Shown here one piece after another: positions 44,483 through 55,503 of a stretch of DNA of 64,000 bases. The stretch spans positions 21,331,354-21,395,353 of the forward strand of contig NC_045142.1 in NCBI RefSeq assembly GCF_008831285.2, in the 5' to 3' direction. The first letter of the stretch is position 1. The number at the start of each line of letters is the position of its first letter. This DNA comes from Nymphaea colorata. Lineage: Eukaryota > Streptophyta > Magnoliopsida > Nymphaeales > Nymphaeaceae. Below the pieces are notes generated by a model, which saw nothing but the letters and a program-made list of their open reading frames with translations, searched no databases and was not told the DNA's origin. The position numbers and the translations under genes are program-made.

Positions 44483-45306
44483 ATCTCCTTCCCCTTTCCC
44501 ATTTCTTGATTCCTGCATTTCCCTCTTTTTTATGTATGACGTATTTTGATTTTGAGTTGGAGAGGGAAGGTTTGCTTGCTTCTTCTTCCTGTCACCATAC
44601 TCTTCTTACTTTATGTATAACATTTAGTATTGAGCCCCAAGCGAAGGAGATGAAAGACTAGAAGGCGCATCCAAGTTCAGGCTCCTCTTTTCTCTATCGT
44701 CTGGCCTCTACTGTATTTTTCTTTGTTGTTTGCATGCCTTGTACCTAAATCTGTACAGAGAAGTGTACATCAATGAACCTCTATCTCGGTGTTTCTGATC
44801 CATCACAACCAGCTGACTGAGGTTGGTGGGGGCATACGACCATCCAATATCCTGTTTGTCAACCTAAATTCTGGTCTTTATAACGTCATTCAATGTAGTG
44901 CTTGAGGAAGATCGATTAATCATGTCCTCATTTTCATTAATGAGGACAAGCTAAGAGTGGAAACAATAGCTAATCCTCATTTTCACTGACGCATTCCTTT
45001 GCATCATCTGTTTTTCTTTGAAGTTCATCTCTACCTTTGTTTGATCAGCAAACTGCTAGATGTTTCTAGATTGAATATTCGGCACTGAACTAGTGGAGTA
45101 GAAAAGAACTTGTCAGCAAAATGCTGAATCTATCTAGAGTTAACAGTCGTTAAACTAGTGCAGTAAAAATTATTCAAGAATTGTTCCTTGAACAGATCAT
45201 ATTGCGGTGGTCAGATTGAGTATGTACAACTGGACATGTGAAATTTCATGTCGATTTTCTTTGTCCTATTAGTGCTAATCATGGTTTCTTTTGGCTACAA
45301 TTACAG

Positions 45307-45737
45307 GGAAGAGTGAAAATCCCTTGGTATGGGAGGGGTTAGCGAAGGGACTGGCTTACTTGCATGGGTTCAGCCCCATGAAGTATGTCCATGGGGATCT
45401 GAAGCCTACAAATATTCTCTGGGGGGAGATGATGGAACCATACGTATTAGATTTTGGATTGGGGAGACTGGCAAACATTGCAGGTGAGTCACCAGATTTT
45501 GGATTTTTGATGTCGACGTCAGAGATGGACATAGTGATATGGGTTCAGTTGTGTATGGATGAGAAGAAGCCTTTTTCAGATGTTGTGGATCCTGTTCTTC
45601 TGCGCCAAAAGCAAATGGAAGAGGAAATGATTGGTGTTTTCAAGATTGCATTGCAATGTGTTAATATCAATCCACAAAGGAGGCCTTCGATGAGGAACGT
45701 AGCTGATTTGCTGGACAGACTGACATGCACCGGCTAA
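45307..45737 (+). pseudogene. Receptor-like kinase C-terminal fragment
   Basis: After a TTACAG acceptor the frame reads WEGLAKGLAYLHGFSPMKYV, then HGDLKPTNILWG (catalytic loop, Asp and Asn present, non-RD form), DFGLGRLANIAGESP (DFG motif), then jumps to SEMDIVIWVQLCMDEKKPFS and ALQCVNINPQRRPSMRNVAD, ending LLDRLTCTG and a stop. The order fits the C-lobe of plant LRR receptor kinases, but the activation loop and the next helices are missing between GESP and SEMD. The N-lobe with the ATP-binding Lys is also absent. It lies inside the TIR element and cannot make an active kinase. Confidence 0.8.
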
Positions 45738-46704
45738 GAATGTGAGGCTCAACTATTGTTTGTGGCAGCTGTTAAATATATTGCCGAGAAAGAAGCTGCT
45801 CATGGGATATGTTAGAATAAAGTGAATTGGAGTTCTCAGTTGCAGTTCATTCAAAAAGGTTGTGTTCCACGCCTTTTATATTGTTGAAAGGTGCAGTTCA
45901 AAAGCTCCATTTTTCCTATCACAATTTGTGAATTTGTTCCATTTCAACAAGATAAAAGGCATATGGCATGCTTTCTTTCCTTGTGGTGATTAAACCTGTT
46001 GTAACTTTGTTATTTGAATGTAGTATGTGAATTTTGCAGTGATCCAATTTATAGTTTGTTTTAAGATATACATTGTATGCTGGTAAATCCATGTCAATAA
46101 CCTGGTTCTGGCATCAAATTAGTTCAAAAGAACTAGTTTTTAGTGCCGAAGTCAGGTTTCTAACAAGCTCTTAGGGTCAACGAAAGTAAGGTTACTACAC
46201 TGCATCAACTAAACGATCCACATATCTGGCTGGCCCGTGATTCGTTCATTTACCACTTGTTGAAAGAATATCGACTGAATGAGGAGGAAGATTACCCAGA
46301 TCTTGGCCGTGGGGCATCTGTATCGACATTCTGCAAAAAAAAAAAGATATGTATGTTGTTGTGAGCAACTGAATGTTCTGGCTTTTGCAAGCTTTTTTAG
46401 GTCTAGGTGATCAGTAAGAATGTCTCCGATCTGCATATGCTTGATGAACTTGTCCTTTAGTTGGAACCAATATCTCTTGGACACTCTTGTTCAAGTACCT
46501 ACAATTTGTGTCCTAAAAGATTCTCAGATAACAGGACTTGTTACTGTTCACACCACTGGCAGCCACAACCATTAATAAAGAAAACCAAGGCACTGAACAA
46601 ACAAAAACTTTGGTACTTCCAATTCAGTAGTTTCTTAAAAATGTTTCTTAAAAATCTGGAAATATGTTTCTTAGAAATCAGACACAGAAATATGTTTCTG
46701 GAAA

Positions 46705-47151
46705 TATAACAACCCGACCCACTCCCGGGCTCGGGCCCCTGGTTCGATGGATCCCAACCCGCCCCCTAGTAGTTTCGGTACCAATCCTAAAAAGGCTAGG
46801 AACCAGGACAATCATCTCATTAAAGCCTCCCTTTAACGATTCCTCACAATCTTCAATACAGGACTAAACTTCTGGGGCGTTACAATCCACCCCCCTTAAG
46901 GCACACGTGTCCGTGCGTGTAGGACCCCAGGTCCGAGTGTTGAACCGGCTCTGAATACCACTATAACAACCCGACCCACTCCCGGGCTCGGGCCCCTGAT
47001 TCAACGGATCCCAACCAGCACCCTAGTAGTTTTGGTTTCAATCCTAAAAAGGCTAGGAACTAGGACAATCTTCTCATTAAAGCCTCCATTTATAAGCCGT
47101 TGAAGATTCCTCACAATCTTCGATACGGGACTAAACTTCTGGGGTGTTACA
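46705..47151 (-). mobile_element. TRIM element (miniature LTR retrotransposon)
   Basis: Two direct repeats, 46705-46884 (180 bp) and 46962-47151 (190 bp), start TATAACAACCCGACCC and end G(C/T)GTTACA on the plus strand. The 77-bp interior has TCCACCCCCCTT next to the left repeat (complement of a purine tract) and CCGGCTCTGAATACCA next to the right one (complement of a Met-tRNA primer site with one extra base). Flanks GGAAA and GGCAA look like a 5-bp duplication with one change. It has no coding capacity. It sits in the right arm of the TIR element. Its LTR wording resembles Cassandra-type TRIMs, but I did not find a convincing 5S rRNA segment. Confidence 0.85.
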
Positions 47152-47393
47152 GGCAATATGTTTCTTAAAAATCAAACACAGAAATATGTTTCTGGAAATA
47201 TATTTCTCAGTTATCACGCACTCATCAAAATGGGAATCGGAAATATTTTTCCCATTCCTTTTTTCCAGGAAATATATTTCCAGAAATATATTTCCAATTC
47301 CATAAATCCATGCCATCAAACGGCCCCTTAAAGGAGGAAGGAGAGAGGGACAGGTTTCAGTTGCAAGTTGAAGGAGATGAACCCAGTATATAC

Positions 47394-47670
47394 CTCTTGA
47401 AGGAAATCAGCAGCACCTTTCCTTTTTGGGCACTTGAGACAATATCCTCACAGAACTGAAGAGCATGGACATGAGGACCGTGATAAACAATCTTGCCCTC
47501 TGCCATCTCATCAAAGAGGTCAAACGTTTTTGGTGCTGGTTGGAGAAGAGATATCAACACCGGGGCATTTGTACATAGAAGACATGTGACTATCTGATAT
47601 ATAGGTGAGCTATCCAATCCAGTTGATATCTCATCCATGAATATAATCTTTGTGGCCCCAATCATCTCCC
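47394..47670 (-). pseudogene. PDR-type ABCG transporter exon, decayed
   Basis: ABCG/PDR proteins are full-size plasma-membrane exporters with two nucleotide-binding domains. After an ACCAG acceptor the minus strand reads [20 protein letters not shown], the Walker B and D-loop of the first nucleotide-binding domain, then [28 protein letters not shown] and, after a one-base shift, [13 protein letters not shown] before a GAG/GTATAT donor. Compared with the family, about eight residues before VLISLLQ and about five after FDLFD are missing. With the frameshift this marks a pseudogene. Part of its upstream intron recurs at 38171-38382. Confidence 0.82.
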
Positions 47671-48026
47671 CTGGTAAATAGACCAAGAGAAAGTCAATTG
47701 GTCAAATTGTACAACTCTTCTAGATTACTAATCATTGTGGAAAAGTCACACGTAAATTGGAAAATGGCAGGCTTCAAGAGGATTCAGTTGGTTATAGGAC
47801 CCTGAGATTTATTTTGCAGGTGTCCACTTGGTAGGAGCACTAAAATTGCAGCAGAAACCATTCAATGTAATTGGACATTTGTTCAGGTGATTCGGCAAAA
47901 GAGTAAGCTCAGCATGAGTTCAATACCGAGATTTCAAGTCAAAGTCGGTGTTTCAAGATGAAAAACCTATCAAAACCATTAAAACTTCAAAAGCCAATCA
48001 CAAACAATTCCCAAGACCAGCCCAGA
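47671..48026. other. Intron-like DNA of the ABCG remnant
   Basis: The first 200 bp is the intron upstream (minus strand) of the ABCG exon, as the copy at 38171 shows. The rest holds nothing recognised. Confidence 0.45.
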
Positions 48027-48094
48027 AGGCAGAGACGATGAGTTTCCACACATTTAGAGGAGGCAGAGACGATGAGTTTCCACACATTTAGTTT
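48027..48094. repeat. 34-bp tandem duplication
   Basis: AGGCAGAGACGATGAGTTTC followed by CACACATTTAG occurs twice, at 48027 and 48061. Confidence 0.92.
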
Positions 48095-48118
48095 AAAGAT
48101 TGCCAAGCCTACCCAAAT

Positions 48119-48286
48119 CTAGCAATGTGTAGAGATGACCTCTTCCATGTCTTGGGTGTGCACAGTAAAACTGTGGCTTAATGCTTTTGAAGCGAACTCC
48201 CCACAAAGTATTACCATGTCAATAGCATCCATATCAACATCATCAATGACAACATGGACAACCTGGCTGTCTGGGCCGTGCTCACC
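48119..48286 (-). CDS. Terminal exon of an unidentified gene
   Basis: After a GAAATTTAG acceptor the minus strand is open for 55 codons: [20 protein letters not shown], then [20 protein letters not shown] and [15 protein letters not shown], then TAG. The composition is clearly protein-like (acidic, regular hydrophobic pattern) and it is phase 0. It matches no family I know, and its upstream exons were not found, so it may be a relic. It is too short for a long-frame search. Confidence 0.4.
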   Translation of the reverse strand, partial: GEHGPDSQVVHVVIDDVDMDAIDMVILCGEFASKALSHSFTVHTQDMEEVISTHC

Positions 48287-51219
48287 CTAAATTTCACAAA
48301 ACATACAGAAATTGGATTGGTTGTTAGAATGGGCATATTCAACCAATAGCACAACAAAGTGTGAGATACATCTGAGAGTAAACAAAAAGGGATATGTTAA
48401 TGACATCTAAAGCAACAAAACCTTGTCATTCTAGAAATATTTACCTATCAAAATATTCCAATATTGCTTTACCAGAGCAGCATCTGAACTTACACAGCTG
48501 AAGTGATAGGTTTTGTTTCATCTCCATTCTAAGAAATAAGTAACAATTAATGGCATCCTCTAGCTTTTACTGATAGACTGGTTTTTTCTACGAACTTGTT
48601 GTGGATGCCCACCACCTTGGCCCCTCCAGCCCATACTTTTGGCCACTGAATATATAGGGCATGTTGTTATCAAGGGGATTGGTGCAATGGCTTGAGGTGG
48701 GGTTAGTAGATGACTAGTTTTCATTTTGAATGTCAAGGGGCATCAACTTTCTACGCCTCCCCCCCTTTAAAAGAAGAGGTCACTAATGCACCTGGCCAGT
48801 CTGTTGTGCCTTCAGAATGCCTTTTCTATTCACTTGTTTATATCTATCATGGTACAAAAACTAAGTTGTCAGTTCTTGCGGTTGGCCCTTGTTTTCATGG
48901 TACAGAGCCTCTGTGAGGTCACAATCCCTCAAAGTATTGTAAGGTGGGAGTTCTATATTCATCTTACTAGACTTTTTTCCCTTATAATACTATCTGTTTA
49001 CTTTCATCTGGTTCATGTGTTCTTTTGATATGACAACAACTCGACATGGTAGTGCAGTTATTGAGTTGGAAAGGTCATTTGTAGTGATTCAGTCTGTTCA
49101 TGGATAAATTCTCATGGGAACACAATTTTTGAAGATGCATACACCAGGTATTTAATCGCAGGTTTTGATGGCGTAGAATTAAACTTCCAGATTCAAAAAA
49201 AGGGCTTGTGTGCAGTGGGATGGAACTTTTATTCTAGGCATCTTACTTCCTTGTTTGATGGTATGGAAATTTTACCTATGCCATTTTTTCCTCCACCCCC
49301 CCACCCCCCCCCCCCCCACGTGCCTATTTGATGGCTAGAATTGAACTTCAAAATTTCTCCTTCACATATTTAACAGAAATAAATAGTATTTTCACAAAAT
49401 AAAAAGAAAAATTGTAATCCTAAACATCAAGGGCAACCATCTCATTCATCTTTACAAGAGGAAGCAAATAACCTTCTTATCCAAACGGCTAATTGTACAT
49501 TTCAATATTCATACATATAGAGCAAAATATAAGTGAAGAAAATTATCAAAGGTTAGCACTTTGCATTCAGTTAGCTGCAAAGTAACTCAATGAATAGAAG
49601 AGAAGAGATTACAAAGGACAATTGTGTATAGAGTCAAAGATGTTGCATGACGTAAATAATTAGCCAAGTAAGCCTAAATTCAATATATAATGAGACATAG
49701 GTTATTAATGCCCTGATTCCATAGATGCAAGAGAAAAATTTTTTATGTTAAATAAAAAACTTTATTTTGAAAACCTTAGAGGCCATAAATCTTGAAGATG
49801 GGCTTGCACCTCAAAGGTAAACAAAAAAAAAAAAACTATCTTTAGATCTAGACCTTTTCTGGACCTTCCAGACAACTTCATTCAATCAGTGAAAAAAAGA
49901 CAGAAAAAAAAAATTACCTTTTTGGAATAAGGTGGAAGGCAACTTTGATTTTGGTAAGTCCAGAACAAAATGATGCACCAAGCAAAAGCAATAACAATAG
50001 CTGAGGTGAGGGCCTGCGAAACCCATGACCAGAGCATGAATTATGGAACATTAAACACCATGGACAAATCACTAAATTTCAAACCGGCCCGCAGTATGCA
50101 ATTAAAAGAAAGAGGTCATCCCAACATTCCTAGTCTTCCAAGCACATGGTGTTGACAAAAACAAATTTAAACAATTTTGCTCTTGATGCACCGATCAGTT
50201 TAACTTCCCCTAACTGCATCCTAGTCAGACATGTCTATGGAAACCATAACCTCATTTCCACTGGAAACAGAATAGTAGTTCTTCAAGACAATTTGTAGGA
50301 AGTAAATATCTTAAAAACCAGTAAAAAACATAGAAAAATCAATAACCTATACTAACATGCAAGATTACTATTACGCTTGCAACGAAGATGAACATGCAGC
50401 ACTCAGGTACACAAGGCAGAAAGGCAGAAATAACATGAAAAACAAATGTATAGAAACTAACCTTCTATAAAATTTGGAACCAAACTGATCAAAAGAATCT
50501 ATTAGATAATTCAACTTGGCAAAGTATACAAATCACTAAAAAATCTGAACCATCTTAAACTAAAAACCAAATTATCAAAACCAGCAGCACCTTAAGAACA
50601 TAAAAATATACATAAGTTCAGTGAACAAGTGATGAAAATATAATTATGATGCAGATGCAGGGAATCTTAACTATCAAACACAAAAAATGAGAAAACAAAT
50701 CAGGAATTATTAGGTTTGCAAAATAATTCAGCTAACTAACTTGGTTCGTGCCTTTTAGGAAAACAATCAAGAAGCATTTGCTCTAATTTCTGACAATCCT
50801 AGTGAAGACCAACAAACACATGAAATCAATACCAAGGTTTAACAACTCCAACATTCACAGTTCTTCAACCATAACTCGGTTAGGACATGTGCAACTTAGA
50901 TACATGGTTTTAAACAGAATCAAATGCTCAATGAAAAGAACACGACAGTTAACAATTAAACCAGAACTACTATAATTAAGATTCAAACAAGCATGGAACC
51001 ACAACACTACTTTAACCCATGTCCCTACCATGCTAGACTATACACAAAAAGTACTCTAGTCAACTTACGCACTACATAAAACAGACTCAAAATAAGCATG
51101 GCCATACATAAAATAATGAACATGACTCTCAAAGTCAAAAGACTCTAAACCAGGTTGACACTCAACAATAAGACCAAAACTCAACTAAAATGATCTAAAG
51201 AGAATTAGTATTCCCTCGT
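48287..51219. other. Intergenic DNA
   Basis: AT-rich DNA with a poly-C tract (49292-49319). A-rich on the plus strand from about 49850 to 51200. I saw no exon with splice support, RNA gene or transposon border. Confidence 0.4.
49292..49319. repeat. Poly-C tract
   Basis: A run of mostly C with two A interruptions. Confidence 0.95.
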
Positions 51220-52300
51220 ATACTCACCAATCAGGAATATAGCAAAAGATGTCAAGTTTTCTTTGCAAAGAATTGAACTTTGAAATGGCTTGTTACTTTC
51301 AAATTTTTGCCCATAGGCTTTTAGTGCATGTTGTGTGAAAAAGACACAACCTTCTTTTACCCGAAGCATTCGATGAAGTATTAGGATTGGGAATCGCACC
51401 GATGCTATCAAATCTCACGAAGGAATTTCTTTCCATTTTCAAGGTGTGAGCATAAAGAAATTGTTATCTGCTTCATAGGAAACCAAAGAAAAGGAGTAGA
51501 TATTAACCTCGAATCATTCATACACAAAGGATCTGCAATCAATGCTAGAGACTTCAGCTTTCATGTCCTGCATCCCTTGGCAGACACTTTTTCTTTCTTG
51601 CTTTCTTTGTCATTGATTTTCTTTTGCTTTTCTTGCTTTTTTTTTTTGCTCGTCTTCTTTGTCATTTCAATTTTTTTTTTAGGCCGGCCTTCACCTTTGA
51701 GGGGAATACCTCACCACCCCAAAGGCTACTACAGAACGCCATCTCTTTGATGGTTTTGTGTAGCTTTGTCACGTGTCATACCCACTTCAACTTATGAGTT
51801 TCAACGAAACAAAATGTTCATAGGTTGTTATCTTCGTGGAATACACATAAATCACCTTTATGCATACCCAGTACTCTCGATTACTAACCCAGAGGAACAA
51901 CTACACTTGCCCTGAGCCCATCTCTCAACACTCATTTTGCTACTTGCCAAGGTTTCAAAGAACACTCAGGCTTCCACCTCTTCGCACTTTCATGTTTGAT
52001 TCTTGCAGATGTTTGATTGCAAAGGCGAATAACATTTCCTAATCCTTGAGCTCCTCGACATCACTGAACCCATCTTCATAGCTGACACAAAGAATCTTTC
52101 CTGTCTTCTCCTTCAATTGACTGATAGCAAGGGCTCGAAACTTCCTCCTTGACCCTCAAAGGAATACCTAAGACAAATCGAAGGTACAACGTCATGCAGC
52201 AAAAATCCTTTTCAAAAATAGTTAGTTTATTAAAACTTCTTGACGTCAAGTGATATAATACCTAGATTGTTTTCCCTTTTCCTTCGAGAAGAGTACGTTT
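51220..52300. repeat. Dispersed repeat, copy 2 (diverged)
   Basis: Same order of blocks as 5190-6260: AAGATGTCAAGTTTT at 51247, GGCAGACAC at 51591, the AGGCCGGCCTTCACCT block at 51682, GTGTAGCTTTGTCACGT at 51760, ATCACCTTTATGC at 51850 and AGCCCATCTCTCAAC at 51915. No coding domain. Confidence 0.6.
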
Positions 52301-52612
52301 ATAAAACCAAGTGACCTTTGGTTGGAAGAAGAGAAATGACTAGGATGGTTTTTGCAAACTAAACATAGCAAGAAAGCACTCCCCTTGACCTCACCCTGTA
52401 AACATAGGGCTTTGTGATGGAAGGGTTCATAACAAGATGAATTCCTTAGACTTCTCCTATCGTAAGGGTTCCTTGAGAAAAAGGGAAAAAAATGACTAGG
52501 AGAAAAGGTTAATTCCAACTCCGCTACCCAATTAAAACACCACTTTCAAAGCTAACGCGAAAGTTGAAGGTTGACAAGATGAAAGGATGGATTCCATAGC
52601 CCATGACACATA
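52301..52612. other. Non-coding flank of element F
   Basis: May belong to the end of the dispersed repeat. No other feature seen. Confidence 0.4.
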
Positions 52613-52617
52613 ATAAT

Positions 52618-52812
52618 TGTTGAAATCAGAGAGAGAGAGAGTCGTTTTTCTTATTGATCCCGTAACCCTAATCTTAGGTGAAAAGAGATTACGGTAAAGG
52701 CTACATATTTACAATTTCAGTCCACTAAAATATTAGAAAATAATAAGTAGTCCCTAGTCCACTTTATAATATTACAGAAAGCCTCAAATTGACTCTAAAA
52801 AGAACTTTAACA
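52618..52812 (-). repeat. 3' LTR of F
   Basis: 195 bp, TGTTGAAATCAG to ACTTTAACA on the plus strand, next to CTCCCCCTCAAGC, the complement of the purine tract. Confidence 0.93.
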
Positions 52813-52819
52813 CTCCCCC

Positions 52820-53714
52820 TCAAGCTGGAGCATACGTATCAATCATGCTCAGCTTGTTACATCCTCTCAAGAAATCTCCAATAGAAAGAGCCTTAGTAAA
52901 CATATCAGCTGCTTGATCTTCAGAAGAAACATGAATTGTGCTAATGACTCCTTCTTGTACCAAGTCTCGAACATAATGGCAATCCACTTCAATGTGTTTC
53001 GTCCTCTCATGAGAAACAGGGTTATTTGCAATATAGGTAGCTGCTCTGTTATCACAATACATCTTCATAGGAAGTTTCACTGATATTCCCAATTCTAGAA
53101 GCACTGATTTGACCCATGACATTTCAGCAGCCGTTTGAGCCATTGCCCTATATTCAGATTCGGCACTCGATCTAGCAACCACATTTTGTTTCTTGCTCCT
53201 CCAAGAGATAAGATTCCCGCCAATAAAGATGTAAAAACCTGTAGTAGATCTCCTGTCATTTATTGACCCCAACTTCACTAAGCTTATGGAACCATGCACG
53301 GAGACTTTGTTTAAGTCCATAGATAGCCTTTTTTAGTTTGCATACCTTGGAACACTCCCGTTGTCGTTCAAAACCAGGTGGTTGTTGCATATAGACTCTT
53401 TCAGAGAGATCACCATATAGAAATGCATTTTTCACATCAAGCTGAAAAAGAGGCCAATCTTGTTGGACTGCGAGAGATATAACTAGGTGAATAGTACCTA
53501 GCCATGCCACAGGCAAAAACGTCTCGAAGAAGTCTACCCCATAAGTCTGTGTATAGCCTTTAGCAACAAGACGAGCTTTGAATCGCTCTACGGATCCATC
53601 AGAATGATATTTGATGGTGAATACCCATTTGGAGCCAACAACATCACAATTCATTGGTGGGTCCACCAAGTCCCAAGTCTCCTTAGAAAGAAGAGCATCC
53701 ATTTCCTCCTGCAT
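52820..53714 (-). pseudogene. RT start fused to RNase H by deletion in F
   Basis: From 53714 the frame reads WDLVDPPMNCDVVGSKWVF, VERFKARLVAKGYTQTYGVD, QLDVKNAFLYGDL and AIYGLKQSLRAWFHKLSE. Then, instead of the YVDD region, it goes straight into VKLGSINDRRSTTGFY in the next frame (53320-52820), RSSAESEYRAM and YCDNRAATYIA, ending MFTKALSIGDF. Several hundred bases that include the RT active site and the DADWAG start of RNase H are gone. Confidence 0.92.
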
Positions 53715-53759
53715 AGCATGCTTCCATCGTGATTCTAATAACTCTTGGTGGTGAGAGGT

Positions 53760-55503
53760 CGGAATAGTGTGACTAGCAATAGCTCAATCAAACTGCACCA
53801 AACTTGTACTCAAATAGTCCATAGAAACCGAGTTAGAAATCGGATGTCTTGTGCACTATCGTTGGCCCTTGCGAATACCAATAGGTAGATCATTTGCAAA
53901 ATAGTCATCATTGCTTTCTTGAGTCAGTCTTATCATAGGAACTTATCTCATGAGAAGATGCTAGTGGGCGGTTTGAAGAGGGACCTTGACGCCGAGTATA
54001 GACTAGTGGAGGATCAAGAAAACGATCACCTGACAACGGTTGAGAGGATGGGATAGATTCAAGTGATACTGGGGGAATAGGAAGATGAACAGACACGGGA
54101 AGCTCAAACACAGTGGTACTTGGAGCGAAAAAATAAGGACGAGACTCAAAGAATGTAACATCCGCACTGACAATCTCTTTCCTTTTTGATTGGCAGAATA
54201 TCCAATGAACACACATTTGACAGCTTGGGCAGCAAGTTTGTTTTTGTTTGAGCCCAAGATATGTGCAAAGCAAGTGCATCCAAATACTTTGGGAGGTATA
54301 TGAAATAATGGTCGATCTGGATATAGTATTTGAATGGGGATGCATTCTTGGATGGCAGACGAGGGCAATCGATTGGTGAGGTAGCAAGCGATAAGAATGG
54401 CATAACCCAAAAAGTAGGCAGGCATATGGGTATGCAACATGAGGGTGCGAGCCACATTTAGAAGCTGTCGATGTTTGCGTTCAGCAACACCATTTTGTTG
54501 GGATGTGTGGGGACATGTATATTATGGTTGAATTCCATGATTGACATAAAATTGAAGTATAACTGAAGATTTAAATTCCAAAGCATTATCAGTGCGAATA
54601 TTTTTGACAGTAACACCAAACTGAGTTTTTATTTCATTGACAAATTTCTGAAGGATACAAATGACCTCAGACCTGTCCCGTAACAAAAATACCGAACTGA
54701 CTCTAGTGAAGCATCAACCAAAACAAGGTAATACCAGAAACGTGAACGAAAGGAAACTTTACTTGGACCCCAAACATCAACGTGAAGAGGATCAAACAGA
54801 CTTTGACTCGATGGACTCTGACTCGAAGGGAAACTACTACGTGTATGCTTACCTAATTGGCATGCATCACATAAGAAAGACTCTGATGCAGAAATATCTG
54901 GAAAGATGCAACGAAGCTTGGACACAGATGGATGACCTAACCTGAGATGCCATTGCAAAGGAGAAGGCTTCGATGTGATAGAGGATGCAGCAACATCTAT
55001 AGGGACAGGCAGGAAATAGAGCCCCTCGCGTTCATGGCCGCCACCAATCATCTTCCCAGTTTGTAAGTCCTGAAAACAACATGAACCAAGATAAAAATGA
55101 CTCTACACTGTAAATCTCTAGTCAATTGCTTAACAGATAACAGGTTAACAGGAAATCGAGGAGCATATAGCACATGCGTAATGGTGCCAAAAGGTGTGAG
55201 GTAGATATCACTGCTGCCCAAGATAGGGAACAACTTGCCATCAGCCAACCTAACATGCTGTGGTGTAGTGCACCTGGTGAACGATAAAAACATTTGTAGC
55301 TGATTACAACATTGCGTGGATGCTCCTGAGTCAATCATCCATATCATACCTGGGTCACTGGTAGGGGCACCAACAGAGAAAGTGGAGTCTATTGCAGCTG
55401 TGTTGGTCGAAGCAGGGGTAGACCTCTGAGCTAGAACCAACTCATATTCTTCCTTGCTTAAGTTGAGTGAATACGATGGAGAACATGTAGGAGACTCAAC
55501 CAT
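53760..55503 (-). pseudogene. Protease and integrase of F, broken
   Basis: Protease WMIDSGASTQCC (about 55350) lies in the frame starting MVESPTCSPSYSLNLS. A frameshift follows near 55060, then QWHLRLGHPS, CDACQLGKH and LHVDVWGPSKV in the frame from 55051. The core is disrupted by shifts around 54640 and 54500. ARTLMLHTHMPAYF and RLPSSAIQECIPIQ mark its end. A further frame covers the linker (LPIPPVSLESIPSSQPL). Confidence 0.88.

Larger units (their letters stand above)
43571..47327. mobile_element. PIF/Harbinger-like TIR element carrying a receptor-kinase fragment
   Basis: The left end GGGCCCGTTTGATGG at 43571 and the right end, read from the other strand, GGGGCCGTTTGATGG at 47327 are inverted repeats flanked by TTAA on both sides (43567-43570 and 47328-47331; TTA/TAA duplications are usual for PIF elements). 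Both subterminal regions are rich in GAAATATTTCC-like motifs. No transposase is seen inside. Instead there is a GC-richer block (43760-44420), intron-like DNA and a kinase exon, as in Pack-type elements that capture host genes. An alternative is two separate MITEs flanking a local gene. Confidence 0.6.

Noticed and set aside
46209-46484. 91-codon minus frame, first thought to be a retrotransposon end (DKFIKHMQIGDILTDH)
   Set aside because: Only a vague likeness to the HFI ... ADILTK region, without neighbouring motifs, and it contains a poly-A-derived FFF stretch.
46705-47151. Cassandra element with 5S rRNA
   Set aside because: The LTR wording is similar, but I could not align a convincing 5S rRNA segment, so only TRIM is claimed.
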